In this document: positions 19,018 to 28,210 of the stretch, one piece after another
Numbering within the stretch: position 1 is the stretch's first letter
Layout of the letters: each line of letters opens with the position of its first letter
NCBI RefSeq assembly: GCF_018831085.1
Contig: NZ_JAGPNM010000008.1
Location: 132,057 to 196,056, forward strand
Source of the DNA: Rheinheimera oceanensis
GTDB lineage: Bacteria > Pseudomonadota > Gammaproteobacteria > Enterobacterales > Alteromonadaceae
Length of the DNA: 64,000 nt
Direction of reading: 5' to 3'
Notes under the pieces: generated by a model
What the model was told of the DNA's origin: nothing
What the model saw: only the letters and a program-made list of their open reading frames with translations
The model's database searches: none
Program-made: the position numbers and the translations under genes

Positions 19018-20472
19018 ATGCATCTGCCTGCTGAGAACGGCGCAATCACACACACTGCCTTTGCGCTGTTTGCAGAGGCTTTAACACTGCAACGGCAAGC
19101 CTACCATGCCAATCCGGTACCCGGTTATCAGCAACGCATTGCCGATTTAACCGCACTGGCGGCGCTGATAAGTGACAACGAAGCGGCACTGGTTGAAGCA
19201 GTAAATGCCGATTATGGCAGCCGTTGCCGGTTTGAAACCCGTTTTTCTGAAATTTTAATGGTACTGGAAGATATCAGCCGCACGAAAAAGCAGCTGAAAA
19301 AATGGCTTAAACCACAGCGGCGCCATATAGACCCTTTGTTGTTTCCAACCTCAGGCTGCAAAGTGCTACCGCAACCGCTGGGGGTGGTTGGCGTGATAGT
19401 ACCGTGGAACTTCCCAATTATGCTGGCATTTTCGCCGCTGGTCGCTATTTTTGCCGCCGGTAACCGCGCTATGGTGAAAATGTCAGAAAACTCCGGCCAG
19501 CTGGCGCAGTTGCTGATTAAGCTGGCGCCAAAATACTTTGCGCCCGACAAACTGCAGTTTTTTAGCGACAACAACGGCAGCGGCCCGGCTTTTTCAGCCC
19601 AACCGTTCGACCATCTGTTTTTCACCGGCTCAGCACAAACCGGCAAGGCGGTTATGGCCAGCGCAGCGAAAAACCTGACCCCGGTAACGCTGGAGCTGGG
19701 CGGAAAATCGCCCGCCGTTGTCGCGCCGGATTTCCCGCTGCATAAAGCTGCCGATCGCATTTTATGGGCCAAGGCGTTTAACGCCGGGCAAATTTGTACC
19801 AACGTCGATTACCTGTTTTTGCCGCATGGCAGCGAGCAGGCTTTTACCGGGCTGGCGTTAAAACTGGTGGCACAGCGCTACCCCGACATTAACCATAACG
19901 ACTACACGGCCATTATTGATCAGCACGCCTACCAGCGCTTACAGCACACACTGGACGATGCCATTGCCAAAGGCGCCACAGCAGTAAACCTGATGCCAGG
20001 GCAAACTACTGCACCGGGGCTGCGCAAATTTCCGCTTACGCTGCTGTTTAATGTTACCGACGATATGCTGGTTATGCAGCGTGAAATTTTCGGTCCGCTG
20101 CTACCGGTAAAAACCTACCGCGATAAAACCGAAGTGGTTAACTATATTAACGCCAGGCCAAGGCCACTGGCGTTTTATCCGTTTAGCCATGATAAAGCAC
20201 TACAGCAATTTTATCTTGAACAGGTTATGTCAGGCGGCGTAACGGTTAATCACGCTATTTTGCACGTCGGCCAGCACGATTTACCCTTTGGTGGCATCGG
20301 CAGCAGTGGCATGGGGCATTATCACGGCTACGAGGGCTTTTTAACCTTCAGTAAACTGCGGCCGGTATTTTATCAGGGCGCCTTTAACAGCGTCAGCATG
20401 TTGCTGCCGCCCTATGGCAAGCTGGCAACCAAACTGACCGACTGGCTGATACGCCTCAAGGGGCGCGGGTAA
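19018..20472 (+). CDS. Coniferyl-aldehyde-dehydrogenase-like aldehyde dehydrogenase
   Basis: NAD(P)-dependent aldehyde dehydrogenase of 484 residues. The catalytic Cys260 is in NAGQICTNVDY and the general base Glu226 in TLELGGKSP; the Rossmann motif is FTGSAQTGK. The short class-3-like form with GVVGVIVPWNFPIM and a hydrophobic C-terminal tail is that of the CalB group, which also contains fatty aldehyde dehydrogenases. An in-frame GTG lies at 19006, but TGGAG at about 19007-19011 then serves as ribosome binding site for the ATG at 19018, which I chose. The gene end overlaps the convergent regulator gene by 17 bases. Substrate not certain. Confidence 0.88.
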   Translation: MHLPAENGAITHTAFALFAEALTLQRQAYHANPVPGYQQRIADLTALAALISDNEAALVEAVNADYGSRCRFETRFSEILMVLEDISRTKKQLKKWLKPQRRHIDPLLFPTSGCKVLPQPLGVVGVIVPWNFPIMLAFSPLVAIFAAGNRAMVKMSENSGQLAQLLIKLAPKYFAPDKLQFFSDNNGSGPAFSAQPFDHLFFTGSAQTGKAVMASAAKNLTPVTLELGGKSPAVVAPDFPLHKAADRILWAKAFNAGQICTNVDYLFLPHGSEQAFTGLALKLVAQRYPDINHNDYTAIIDQHAYQRLQHTLDDAIAKGATAVNLMPGQTTAPGLRKFPLTLLFNVTDDMLVMQREIFGPLLPVKTYRDKTEVVNYINARPRPLAFYPFSHDKALQQFYLEQVMSGGVTVNHAILHVGQHDLPFGGIGSSGMGHYHGYEGFLTFSKLRPVFYQGAFNSVSMLLPPYGKLATKLTDWLIRLKGRG

Positions 20473-22525
20473 TTTTCTCCTGATTTTGTTTTAATTTATT
20501 TGTATTGCTCAGTGCAACACGAAAGATATCGCCTTGAGCAGGCTCAAGCTTAACGTAATAAATCTGATCGTTATACACGCTATAGTGGTGTGCAAAATGG
20601 CCTGTCTGTGCCATCAGTTTTTCTTGCTGTGAGGTTTGAATATCGTATCGGTAAATACCGTTTCCCGGCTGATAGTAGTAAACGCGCCCCTCTGTCAATT
20701 GCCAGTTCAGCCAGTTAATTTTGTCCAGATTGGGCAGCAGCAGCTCACTCTCACCACCTGCTATACTCATGCGCCACAATCCATCCTGATGATACCGGGT
20801 ATAATACAGCTGGCCCTGCCAGATACGACCACTGTATCCATCTGTGGCAAGCAGCCATTTTTCAGTTTTCTGGTTCAGGTCATAATGCCAGAGTTGCCAG
20901 TCACCATCACGAACTGTGCTATATACCAGTCCTGCGCCTTCCTCATCCCAATCAGCTACAGCAATTTGACTATGAGCTGGTAATATTTTCTTCACTACAC
21001 CATCAGGCACACTTATGGTATACGCAGCGCCATCTTTTACCAACAGCAGCCGACTACTGTCTGGGTGCCAGCTAAAACGCGCAAAAGCAGGTTCTCCGGG
21101 TAACTCAGCCAACACAGCGGGCTGTTGTTCTTGCTGTTGTTGCCAAATCTGGTAATGGCCGCCTCGGTTGCTTAAAAATACAAGTGTTGAACCATTTGGT
21201 GCTATGCGTGGCAAGCTGTCGATACGTGAGCTTTCAATCACCGCGCCGGAGCTGCTATCTGAATATTTACGCCAGATACTAGCCCGCCTCTCGTTACTGC
21301 TGTAGTACAATTGATCGGCCGTTAATGCTACTGAATTAATAGGCAGCGCCGCCCGATATATCAACTGCAGGCTGAATTGCTGCGGTGTAAACTGATATAG
21401 GTTACTACCAGCAATCAGTAGCAACCGTTCACCGTGCCAGTACAGCTGACTTACAGCAAGGTTGATCTGGTGTTGCTGCTGCACCGCACCACTTTCGCTG
21501 TCCAATAACAACAACGTTCTGCTGTGGGCCGTGTTGTAGCGCAGCACTGCCAATTGCTGAGTCGTTTCTGACAAGGCGAGGGCAATATCACCTTCACCTG
21601 TATAATTCACTGCAGTCAATGTCAGTTGCCTGCTGATTCCACTATTTAGCGATAACCTGAAAATATGATAGGGCTGTGTTTTGTTAGTTCGCTGCCTGTA
21701 GTAAAGTGCCCGACTATCCCCCTGCCATATCAGTTGTGGCACGCTATCTAACGGACAATCCTGCAAAGGAGATACATCGTCAGGTAAATGCAGCAGTATC
21801 AACTGACACTGCTGATCATCATAACGGACATATGCAATCTGATTGCCGTCCGGGCTCAGCCTGCCATAGCGTATATCTTCCAATGGATCTGAAACCGCCT
21901 GATGTTGTTTTGTTATGGTGTTGTGTAACCAAAGCTGGGTATGACTATTATCAGTAGTCCGATGATATAACAACTTGGTACCAGCACGATCGATACTTAT
22001 ATGAAATTCAGCACCATTAAAACTGGTTACCGGAACCGAAGGTATATGAAGTAACATGACATCTTCAGAATGTTCCAATGATTTTGGTCGAAGCATCGCC
22101 ATAAATAGCAACATCAGACACACTAGAACCAACAACACCGGTGCACGGTAAAGCTTAATCATAGGTCTAGTACTGACACTTGTTTCGCCTGCTGCCATCT
22201 CCACAGGTAACTGAAGGCGGTAGCCCAGTTTAGGCAGGGTTTCAATATAATTGTGAGTGTTGTCTAGCCGGGAAAACGCCTTACGTAGTAAAGATACTGC
22301 CCGATTAATAGCGCTGTCGCTGACAATGCGCCCCTGCCATACCTGCATGATCAGAGTATCGCGACTAACCACCTGCCCAGGCGTCTGCAGAAAACACATT
22401 AACAGCTGATGTTGTCTTGGCTCCAGATAAAGTTGCTGCTTTGTATCGGCTAACTGCCGCTGACTGGCATCATAGTAAAGCGGTCCCAGCTGCCAATGGC
22501 TAATAGGAGCTAAAAATATCGTCAT
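20456..22525 (-). CDS. CadC-like membrane-bound winged-helix regulator with beta-propeller sensor
   Basis: A one-component membrane regulator of 689 residues. Residues 1-108 form an OmpR-type winged helix (YLEPRQHQLLMCFLQTPGQ, SDSAINRAVSLLRKAF, YIETLPKLGYRL). One transmembrane helix spans about 128-145. The rest is a periplasmic domain with repeated TolB/WD40-like blades, recognisable as recurring SPDGNQIAYV-, APNGSTLVFLSNR- and WHPDSSRLLLV-type strands. It is divergent from the double-hydrolase lipoprotein gene across 107 bases, which makes that gene the first candidate target. Signal unknown. Confidence 0.85.
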   Translation of the reverse strand: MTIFLAPISHWQLGPLYYDASQRQLADTKQQLYLEPRQHQLLMCFLQTPGQVVSRDTLIMQVWQGRIVSDSAINRAVSLLRKAFSRLDNTHNYIETLPKLGYRLQLPVEMAAGETSVSTRPMIKLYRAPVLLVLVCLMLLFMAMLRPKSLEHSEDVMLLHIPSVPVTSFNGAEFHISIDRAGTKLLYHRTTDNSHTQLWLHNTITKQHQAVSDPLEDIRYGRLSPDGNQIAYVRYDDQQCQLILLHLPDDVSPLQDCPLDSVPQLIWQGDSRALYYRQRTNKTQPYHIFRLSLNSGISRQLTLTAVNYTGEGDIALALSETTQQLAVLRYNTAHSRTLLLLDSESGAVQQQHQINLAVSQLYWHGERLLLIAGSNLYQFTPQQFSLQLIYRAALPINSVALTADQLYYSSNERRASIWRKYSDSSSGAVIESSRIDSLPRIAPNGSTLVFLSNRGGHYQIWQQQQEQQPAVLAELPGEPAFARFSWHPDSSRLLLVKDGAAYTISVPDGVVKKILPAHSQIAVADWDEEGAGLVYSTVRDGDWQLWHYDLNQKTEKWLLATDGYSGRIWQGQLYYTRYHQDGLWRMSIAGGESELLLPNLDKINWLNWQLTEGRVYYYQPGNGIYRYDIQTSQQEKLMAQTGHFAHHYSVYNDQIYYVKLEPAQGDIFRVALSNTNKLKQNQEKITRAP

Positions 22526-22632
22526 AGAATGTCCGGTAAGCTTTTCATCACAAAATCATCATAAGAACGGCCACGGCAAAATACTACTGGCCGCTTAAGC
22601 TTGGCCTGTATTCAGGTTAACAGGAAACCAAC

Positions 22633-24447
22633 ATGAAACGTCAAACAATAATAACAATTTGGTTAATCATGCTGCTATTGGGCCTGGCAAGTTGCAAGTC
22701 TTCTGAACAAAATCAAGGCGGAAAAACGTCTGTAGACCAATTACAGCAGGTAAAGCTTAACGGCCGAAACTACTGGTTAGCATTACCCAGAGGGTATCAG
22801 GCTGTAAATAGTTACAAGTTGCTGCTGGCGTTTCATCCCTCAGGTGGCAATGGTAAAGATATGCAATCATTCACCTACTTTGATCAAATCAGCAATGAAT
22901 ATATTGTTGCTTATCCAGATTCCGAGCAAGTGGAATGGAATGAAGGTTGTAACTGCAATATTGCACATCGGCTGGGAGCGGACGATTTGGGTTTCACTTC
23001 AAAAGTTATCGCTGATATCCAACGCAACCATAAAGTTATACCAAGTGAAGTATACGCCGTAGGCTATTCTCAAGGCGGACTTTTTGTACAAAACCTAGCA
23101 TGTAACCTACCACAGTTGTTTAAAGCTGTAGCCGTGGTAGCGGCGCCAATGTCAATTCAACTGGCTTCAAGTTGCTCACCTTCAACAGCTGTTTCCCTGA
23201 TGATGGTGCATGGTACTGACGACTCAGTTCTGCCCTATACCGGTATGGTCCACCACAACTTTGGGTTGATTAGCTCTACGGATGCAATAGCTTTAATGGC
23301 AGGGAAAAACAATGCTTTGCCTTATGCATTACATAAAACACAGGTTGCCCCCCATACTCACCTAACCAGTTATCATAATGGTACACAAAAGTTTCAGCTA
23401 TACAGTGTGCAAGGAGGCGGTCATACCTGGCAGTTCGCTGGTTTTGACACCAGCCATCGGGTTCTGAAGTTTTTTGCTGAAGTAGAACAACCTGAGTTAC
23501 CTGAGCACTCTCAGTTAGTAACAACTGAGCAGGGACAATTCCATGTTCGTGCTATGGGACTGAATAACCCCGGGCCAGCGGTAGTATTGTTAGCAGGGCC
23601 TAATTATAACTATCACAGCGACAGCGCATGGTTTGCTGCACTACAGCCATTACTGGCACAGCAATACAGGGTGTACAGTATTGACCGGCTGGGAAACGCC
23701 TACAGTAGTAATACAGAGGAGCTATCTTATCGCCGTTTTGCGGATGATATGGCACTAATATTAAAGCAGTTACAAGAAAACCAACTGACATTAGTTACTT
23801 TCTCCAGTAGCAGTATAAGTGCACGCTGGTTTTATCAGTTACATCAGCAGCAGTTTGATATCAAAGCCATGCTGTATATCGACCCCGACATCCCACTACC
23901 ACACTCACTAAGCTTGTATCAGGGTTATCCGGCGGACTGGTATCTTGCAAACCTACCAGCATTACTACCACATCTTGCCGCAGGAAATTGGACAGAAAGA
24001 ACAAAAGAAAAGCTGGAAATAGAATACAGCGAAATAAAACAATTAGTGGCTGAACATGATGTGCAAATGGACTGGACCTACTTTGAACAAATCATGCAGC
24101 TACGTTTACTGATCCCTCAACAACAGGCGCGGGCAATTGAAATAGCCGGTTATATTGCTGATCTGGACAGCTATGCCCAACTACCAATGGTGTCTGCAGT
24201 ACCCGTTAGCATTATTGATAGTGACTTTGAACAACAACAAATAGAGCAGGCACAAGATGAGCCTGAACTGGCTGAAGCACTGCGCCTGTGGCAACAGGAA
24301 GGTAGTGCATGGAGTTCAGAACAAGCGTTGCTGTCAAATGGCCAATATATTGCGCTAAGTAATAGCGACCATCTGGTGCCGGTGCAACAACCAGAGCAAA
24401 TCAAACAGGCATTGGAATGGCTATTTAAAGAGCTGCGACTGCCTTAA
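22633..24447 (+). CDS. Lipoprotein with two alpha/beta hydrolase domains
   Basis: A 604-residue lipoprotein; lipobox LASC gives lipid-Cys21. The first domain (about 38-280) is of the PHB-depolymerase/feruloyl-esterase type with an intact triad: Ser146 in GYSQGG, an Asp in VHGTDDSV (about 196-197) and His264 in GGGHTW. The second domain (about 300-604) has the alpha/beta hydrolase outline, LLAGPNYNYHSDS at the oxyanion loop and SNSDHLVP near the end, but its nucleophile elbow reads FSSSSIS without the usual glycines. The second domain may have changed or lost activity. Regulation by the divergent CadC-like protein is likely. Substrate unknown; an ester in the periplasm is inferred. Confidence 0.82.
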   Translation: MKRQTIITIWLIMLLLGLASCKSSEQNQGGKTSVDQLQQVKLNGRNYWLALPRGYQAVNSYKLLLAFHPSGGNGKDMQSFTYFDQISNEYIVAYPDSEQVEWNEGCNCNIAHRLGADDLGFTSKVIADIQRNHKVIPSEVYAVGYSQGGLFVQNLACNLPQLFKAVAVVAAPMSIQLASSCSPSTAVSLMMVHGTDDSVLPYTGMVHHNFGLISSTDAIALMAGKNNALPYALHKTQVAPHTHLTSYHNGTQKFQLYSVQGGGHTWQFAGFDTSHRVLKFFAEVEQPELPEHSQLVTTEQGQFHVRAMGLNNPGPAVVLLAGPNYNYHSDSAWFAALQPLLAQQYRVYSIDRLGNAYSSNTEELSYRRFADDMALILKQLQENQLTLVTFSSSSISARWFYQLHQQQFDIKAMLYIDPDIPLPHSLSLYQGYPADWYLANLPALLPHLAAGNWTERTKEKLEIEYSEIKQLVAEHDVQMDWTYFEQIMQLRLLIPQQQARAIEIAGYIADLDSYAQLPMVSAVPVSIIDSDFEQQQIEQAQDEPELAEALRLWQQEGSAWSSEQALLSNGQYIALSNSDHLVPVQQPEQIKQALEWLFKELRLP

Positions 24448-25901
24448 CCGCTGTAACAATTTACCAGCGTCTGGTATTCATCAAAGGCAAAATGGTCAGT
24501 CATACCGCTGATAAAGTCCTGCAATAAACGGCAGCGGTAGTACAGCTCCAGTGCGTTGTCGTCCGGGGCCACTTGCGCTACAGCCAGCTGGTAGGCCGCC
24601 AGATGCTTGTTTGGTAGCCGGTGTGCCAGCCGTTGCTGTTGGGCTAAATGATAACCATCGTTTTGCAGTACAGCAGTGAAATCGGCACGTGATAACAACA
24701 ACAATGGCTGATAGCTGCTGAGCAAACCGGCAATCATACGAAAGCCCTGCAATTCCAGTGTTTCTACCTCGGGTTGGTTAAACACAAACTGGCGGGCAAC
24801 CTGTTTAAAAGTGCTGGTAATAGCATGGTACTGGCTGCCATCCTCCAGCAGGGCGCGGTTCAACCTGCCGTCATACACCTCAGCAATATTGCTGATAAAC
24901 TGGCCAGCTGCATGGCGAACCAGTGGGTGTATCATCATGACACGCAACCTGATAAAAAACGTCGAAACGGTATTTACCGGCTCAGCCTCAGCGCTGTCCA
25001 GCGCGGCTTTAATCAGTGCAGAAAAGCTGGCGCTACCACCACGCTGGGTAGTGATTAAGCGGCCGCGCGGCTCAAGCTCAGCAAAGGCAATGTTAAGCTG
25101 GTGGGCCAGCTCTTTAAGGTTGAATAAGCCTTTTTCTACTGCATCTTCAATATCAGCCAGGCAATACGAAATGTCATCTGCCGCCTCCATAATATAGGTC
25201 AGCGGGTGGCGGCAGCCCGGCGCGGTGTTCAGCTCTTGCCACAGTTGGTCAACAAACGGCTGCTCAGAAAAATAATATCCCGGCTTTTTCTGCAAATAAC
25301 CAAGGCTGTGCTGCTTATCAGGCTTGGAGGCGGTAGCGCAGCGGGTGTATTTTAAAATACAGGCAGTTTGCGCATACGTCAGGTTCATGCGCTGTAAGCT
25401 GTGCACCAGCCGAATGGCCTGGGCATTGCCTTCAAACTGTGCCAGCTCGGTACACAGTGTCTGCCATAAAACATTGTCCTGCAGCTTATGGTGCCGGGTC
25501 AGTTCAGGCAGTATGTCGCTAAACCAGGCATTAATAGCACTTTCACCACTGTGGCCGAACGGCGGGTTGCCGACATCGTGCAGCAGGCAGGCCATTTCTA
25601 CCAGCGACTCCATTGGCCGCTCCAGCTCAGTTAAGCCGTATTCTGCCTGTTGCTGCGGTGTTAGCAGGCGGAATATCGACTGCACAATAAAGCGGCCGCT
25701 TTGTTGCACTTCCAGCGAATGAGTTAAACGGCTGCGTACAGCGGCGTTACGCTCCAGCGGAAATACCTGGGTTTTCTGCTGTAAGCGGCGCACAGCTGCA
25801 GAGTTGATAATACGGCCACGATCACTTTCCAGCGCGCTTTGTAAATCACTGCGGCTGCTTTGCAACGGGCGATCTGCTTTGATTTTATTGCAAAAATCCA
25901 T
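24444..25901 (-). CDS. dgt: Deoxyguanosinetriphosphate triphosphohydrolase
   Basis: Hydrolyses dGTP to deoxyguanosine and triphosphate. The translation follows E. coli Dgt closely from memory: ESDRGRIINSAAVRRLQQKT, VFPLERNAAVRSRLTHSLEVQ, the HD metal motif in LLHDVGNPPFGHSG, FEGNAQAIRLVH and CRLLQDFISGMTD at the C-terminus. The open frame extends upstream to 25997, but similarity to Dgt begins at MDFCNKIKADRP, so I chose the ATG at 25901 (485 residues, against about 505 in E. coli). Apart from dNTP balance, this family can restrict phages. It overlaps the convergent lipoprotein gene by 4 bases. Confidence 0.93.
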   Translation of the reverse strand: MDFCNKIKADRPLQSSRSDLQSALESDRGRIINSAAVRRLQQKTQVFPLERNAAVRSRLTHSLEVQQSGRFIVQSIFRLLTPQQQAEYGLTELERPMESLVEMACLLHDVGNPPFGHSGESAINAWFSDILPELTRHHKLQDNVLWQTLCTELAQFEGNAQAIRLVHSLQRMNLTYAQTACILKYTRCATASKPDKQHSLGYLQKKPGYYFSEQPFVDQLWQELNTAPGCRHPLTYIMEAADDISYCLADIEDAVEKGLFNLKELAHQLNIAFAELEPRGRLITTQRGGSASFSALIKAALDSAEAEPVNTVSTFFIRLRVMMIHPLVRHAAGQFISNIAEVYDGRLNRALLEDGSQYHAITSTFKQVARQFVFNQPEVETLELQGFRMIAGLLSSYQPLLLLSRADFTAVLQNDGYHLAQQQRLAHRLPNKHLAAYQLAVAQVAPDDNALELYYRCRLLQDFISGMTDHFAFDEYQTLVNCYSG

Positions 25902-26048
25902 AAAGGTATCCGGTATTGCACCAATTGGCACAGTGTGGCGCAAAAGCCTGCAGCCTGTAAAGGTGAAACTATAATGCTGCAATCTCCGCCGTGACACGGT
26001 AATCCGGTATATTTCAACGTTAAAACCGGCTGCATCCCCTGAGCATTT

Positions 26049-26065
26049 ATGTTATGTTATAACAT
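26049..26065. promoter_or_regulatory. Zur-box-like palindrome upstream of a TonB receptor
   Basis: ATGTTATGTTATAACAT agrees at 15 of 16 defined positions with the core ATGTTATANTATAACAT of the gammaproteobacterial Zur consensus as I remember it. It lies 27 bases before the receptor start codon, where a repressor would block transcription. Confidence 0.55.
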
Positions 26066-26091
26066 CTTTTTGTCGTAGTAATAAGATCGCT

Positions 26092-28200
26092 ATGTCACCG
26101 ATAACTCCGCTACCGTATTTTCTTCTGTTTGCCACTGCAGCCAACGTGGCTGCACAAGCTGGCATTGAGCAGGCCAGTGTTGAACAGAGCGCTATCGAGC
26201 ACATCAGTGTGCGCCATAAGCAGGCCTATCGCGGTGATGTGCCACTGCGGTTGCAGCCGCAGGCAATGGAAACCCTTAGCCTGGAACTGCTGACCGACAA
26301 TGGCATTAGTAGTTTTCAGCAGGCACTGGATTTATCCGGCAGCATTGCGCGGCAAAATAACGGTGGTGGCCTGTGGGACAGCTTTTCTATCCGCGGCTTT
26401 CCGGGTAATGAAAATATGCCATCAGGCTACCTGCTAAATGGCTTTAACGCCGGCCGGGGCTTTAGCGGCAACCGCGATTTATCCAATGTTGAATATATTG
26501 AAATTATGAAAGGGCCTGGCTCTGCGCTGTTTGGCCGCTCGGAACCCGGCGGTACGGTAAATATTATTACCAAGAAGCCGCAATTTGAGCAGCAAGGTTA
26601 CTTGCAGCTATCAGCCGGCAAGTTTGATCAATACCGCTTAGAAGGCGACTACACCAACGGCGTTAACGACAAACTGGCGATCCGGGTTAATGGTGCTGTG
26701 CAGGATTACGACAGCTTTAGGGATTATGTCGGCAATAAAAAAACCGTCTTTACACCGTCGGTCAGTTATCTGGTTAATGACCACACCACGCTCAATTATG
26801 AATTTGAATACCTCAAGCAAGAGCAACTGTTTGACCGCGGTTTGCTGGTACTGAACAATAACCTGCGTACCTTACCGCGCTCGCGCTATCTGGGTGAACC
26901 CGACGACGGCCCTACCGAGGTTGATGCCACCGGCCACCAGTTAACACTGGATACCACCCTATGGCAGGGCTGGACCTTACTGGCCGGTGTTGGCTATCGT
27001 GAATCAGCGCTGCAGGGCTATTCGTCTGATGCAGAACTGGCTGTCGGCCGCCAGAGCCTGTTTACTGACGGAGAAACCCTGACCCGGCAACGGCGCTATC
27101 GCGATTACGATTCTGAAGATTTAACGCTGCGAACAGAGCTAAGCGGCAATGTACAGCTGGGCGGTATTAAACACCATGTGCTGCTGGGTGCTGATGCGTT
27201 TGACTACAGCCTGTATACCCGGCTCGACAGATACCGTGGCCCGGCGGGCAGCTACAGCCTGAATATATACCAGCCGGTGTACGGCAGTACTGCACCTGAG
27301 CCGGTGAGTTTATATATTAACGACGAAACCCAGCACGGTGTCGGCTTATATGTGCAGGATCATCTGCGTTTAACCGAACGCTGGCATTTGTCGGCCGGGG
27401 TACGGTTTGACCGCATTACGCAGGAATTAACTGAATTGGTGTCTGACATTTCCAGTAGCCAGCAGTTTAGCCGGCTTAGCCCCCGCTTAGGTTTAGTGTA
27501 CGAACATCATCCGGGATTAACGTTTTACACTAACTACTCTGAAGGTTTTGTGCCCCTGAGCGGCACCGACTTTAACCGTAATATGTTTGAACCGGAAGAA
27601 AGTGAGTCGTTTGAAGTGGGCGCCAAATTTAGCTTTGGCACTACCCAGGGCACTCTGGCGCTGTTTGATGCAGAAAAATCCAATATTCTGACCTCAGATC
27701 CGCTTAATGCTACCTTTCAGGCTACTTTAGGCAGGGCGCGCAGCCGTGGTATTGAGCTGGATATACACAGCCACCTGAACAACAACCTGTATGCCGACTT
27801 ATCCTACGCCTTTATGGACACCAGAACCGTTGGCGAGGCACTAAACGCCGACTGGGGTAGCCAGGTGCCCGATGGCAGCCGGCTGGTTAATGTGCCCAAA
27901 CACAACGCCAGCCTGGTGTTAACCCAATTACTGCAAATGGCAGGTAAAGAAGGCAAAGCAGGGGTGCGGCTGCACTACGTCGGCAGCCGGCTGGGCGACT
28001 CAGTAAACCCGGATTATCAGCTACCGTCTTTTACACTGGTTGGCCTGTTTACCAGTATGGAATTAACGCCACAGCTTAGCGCTCAGCTGAATATTAATAA
28101 CCTGTTCGACCGCCACTATGTGCATAACTCGTATAACGAATTGTGGACAGTACCGGGCGAGCCGCTGAACTATCAGGCCAGTATCCGCTACCGGTTCTGA
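26092..28200 (+). CDS. TonB-dependent receptor, siderophore-receptor type (possibly zinc-regulated)
   Basis: Outer-membrane receptor of 702 residues with a signal peptide (about 1-23, ending NVAAQA), a TonB-box-like segment near IEHISVRHKQ, and a plug containing SFSIRGFPGNENMPSGYLLNG (split here as SFSIRGFPG and YLLNGFNA), IEIMKGPGSALFGRSEPGG and TVNIITKKP. The barrel ends in ASIRYRF. The plug is of the ferric-hydroxamate/FhuA-like class. However, the Zur-like palindrome just upstream suggests use of a zinc-bound ligand rather than iron. The downstream membrane gene begins 11 bases after the stop. Confidence 0.88.
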   Translation: MSPITPLPYFLLFATAANVAAQAGIEQASVEQSAIEHISVRHKQAYRGDVPLRLQPQAMETLSLELLTDNGISSFQQALDLSGSIARQNNGGGLWDSFSIRGFPGNENMPSGYLLNGFNAGRGFSGNRDLSNVEYIEIMKGPGSALFGRSEPGGTVNIITKKPQFEQQGYLQLSAGKFDQYRLEGDYTNGVNDKLAIRVNGAVQDYDSFRDYVGNKKTVFTPSVSYLVNDHTTLNYEFEYLKQEQLFDRGLLVLNNNLRTLPRSRYLGEPDDGPTEVDATGHQLTLDTTLWQGWTLLAGVGYRESALQGYSSDAELAVGRQSLFTDGETLTRQRRYRDYDSEDLTLRTELSGNVQLGGIKHHVLLGADAFDYSLYTRLDRYRGPAGSYSLNIYQPVYGSTAPEPVSLYINDETQHGVGLYVQDHLRLTERWHLSAGVRFDRITQELTELVSDISSSQQFSRLSPRLGLVYEHHPGLTFYTNYSEGFVPLSGTDFNRNMFEPEESESFEVGAKFSFGTTQGTLALFDAEKSNILTSDPLNATFQATLGRARSRGIELDIHSHLNNNLYADLSYAFMDTRTVGEALNADWGSQVPDGSRLVNVPKHNASLVLTQLLQMAGKEGKAGVRLHYVGSRLGDSVNPDYQLPSFTLVGLFTSMELTPQLSAQLNINNLFDRHYVHNSYNELWTVPGEPLNYQASIRYRF

Positions 28201-28210
28201 AGGTAAAATT

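Noticed and set aside
25902..25997. N-terminal extension of Dgt
   Set aside because: No similarity to Dgt before MDFCNKIK and no better ribosome binding site upstream.
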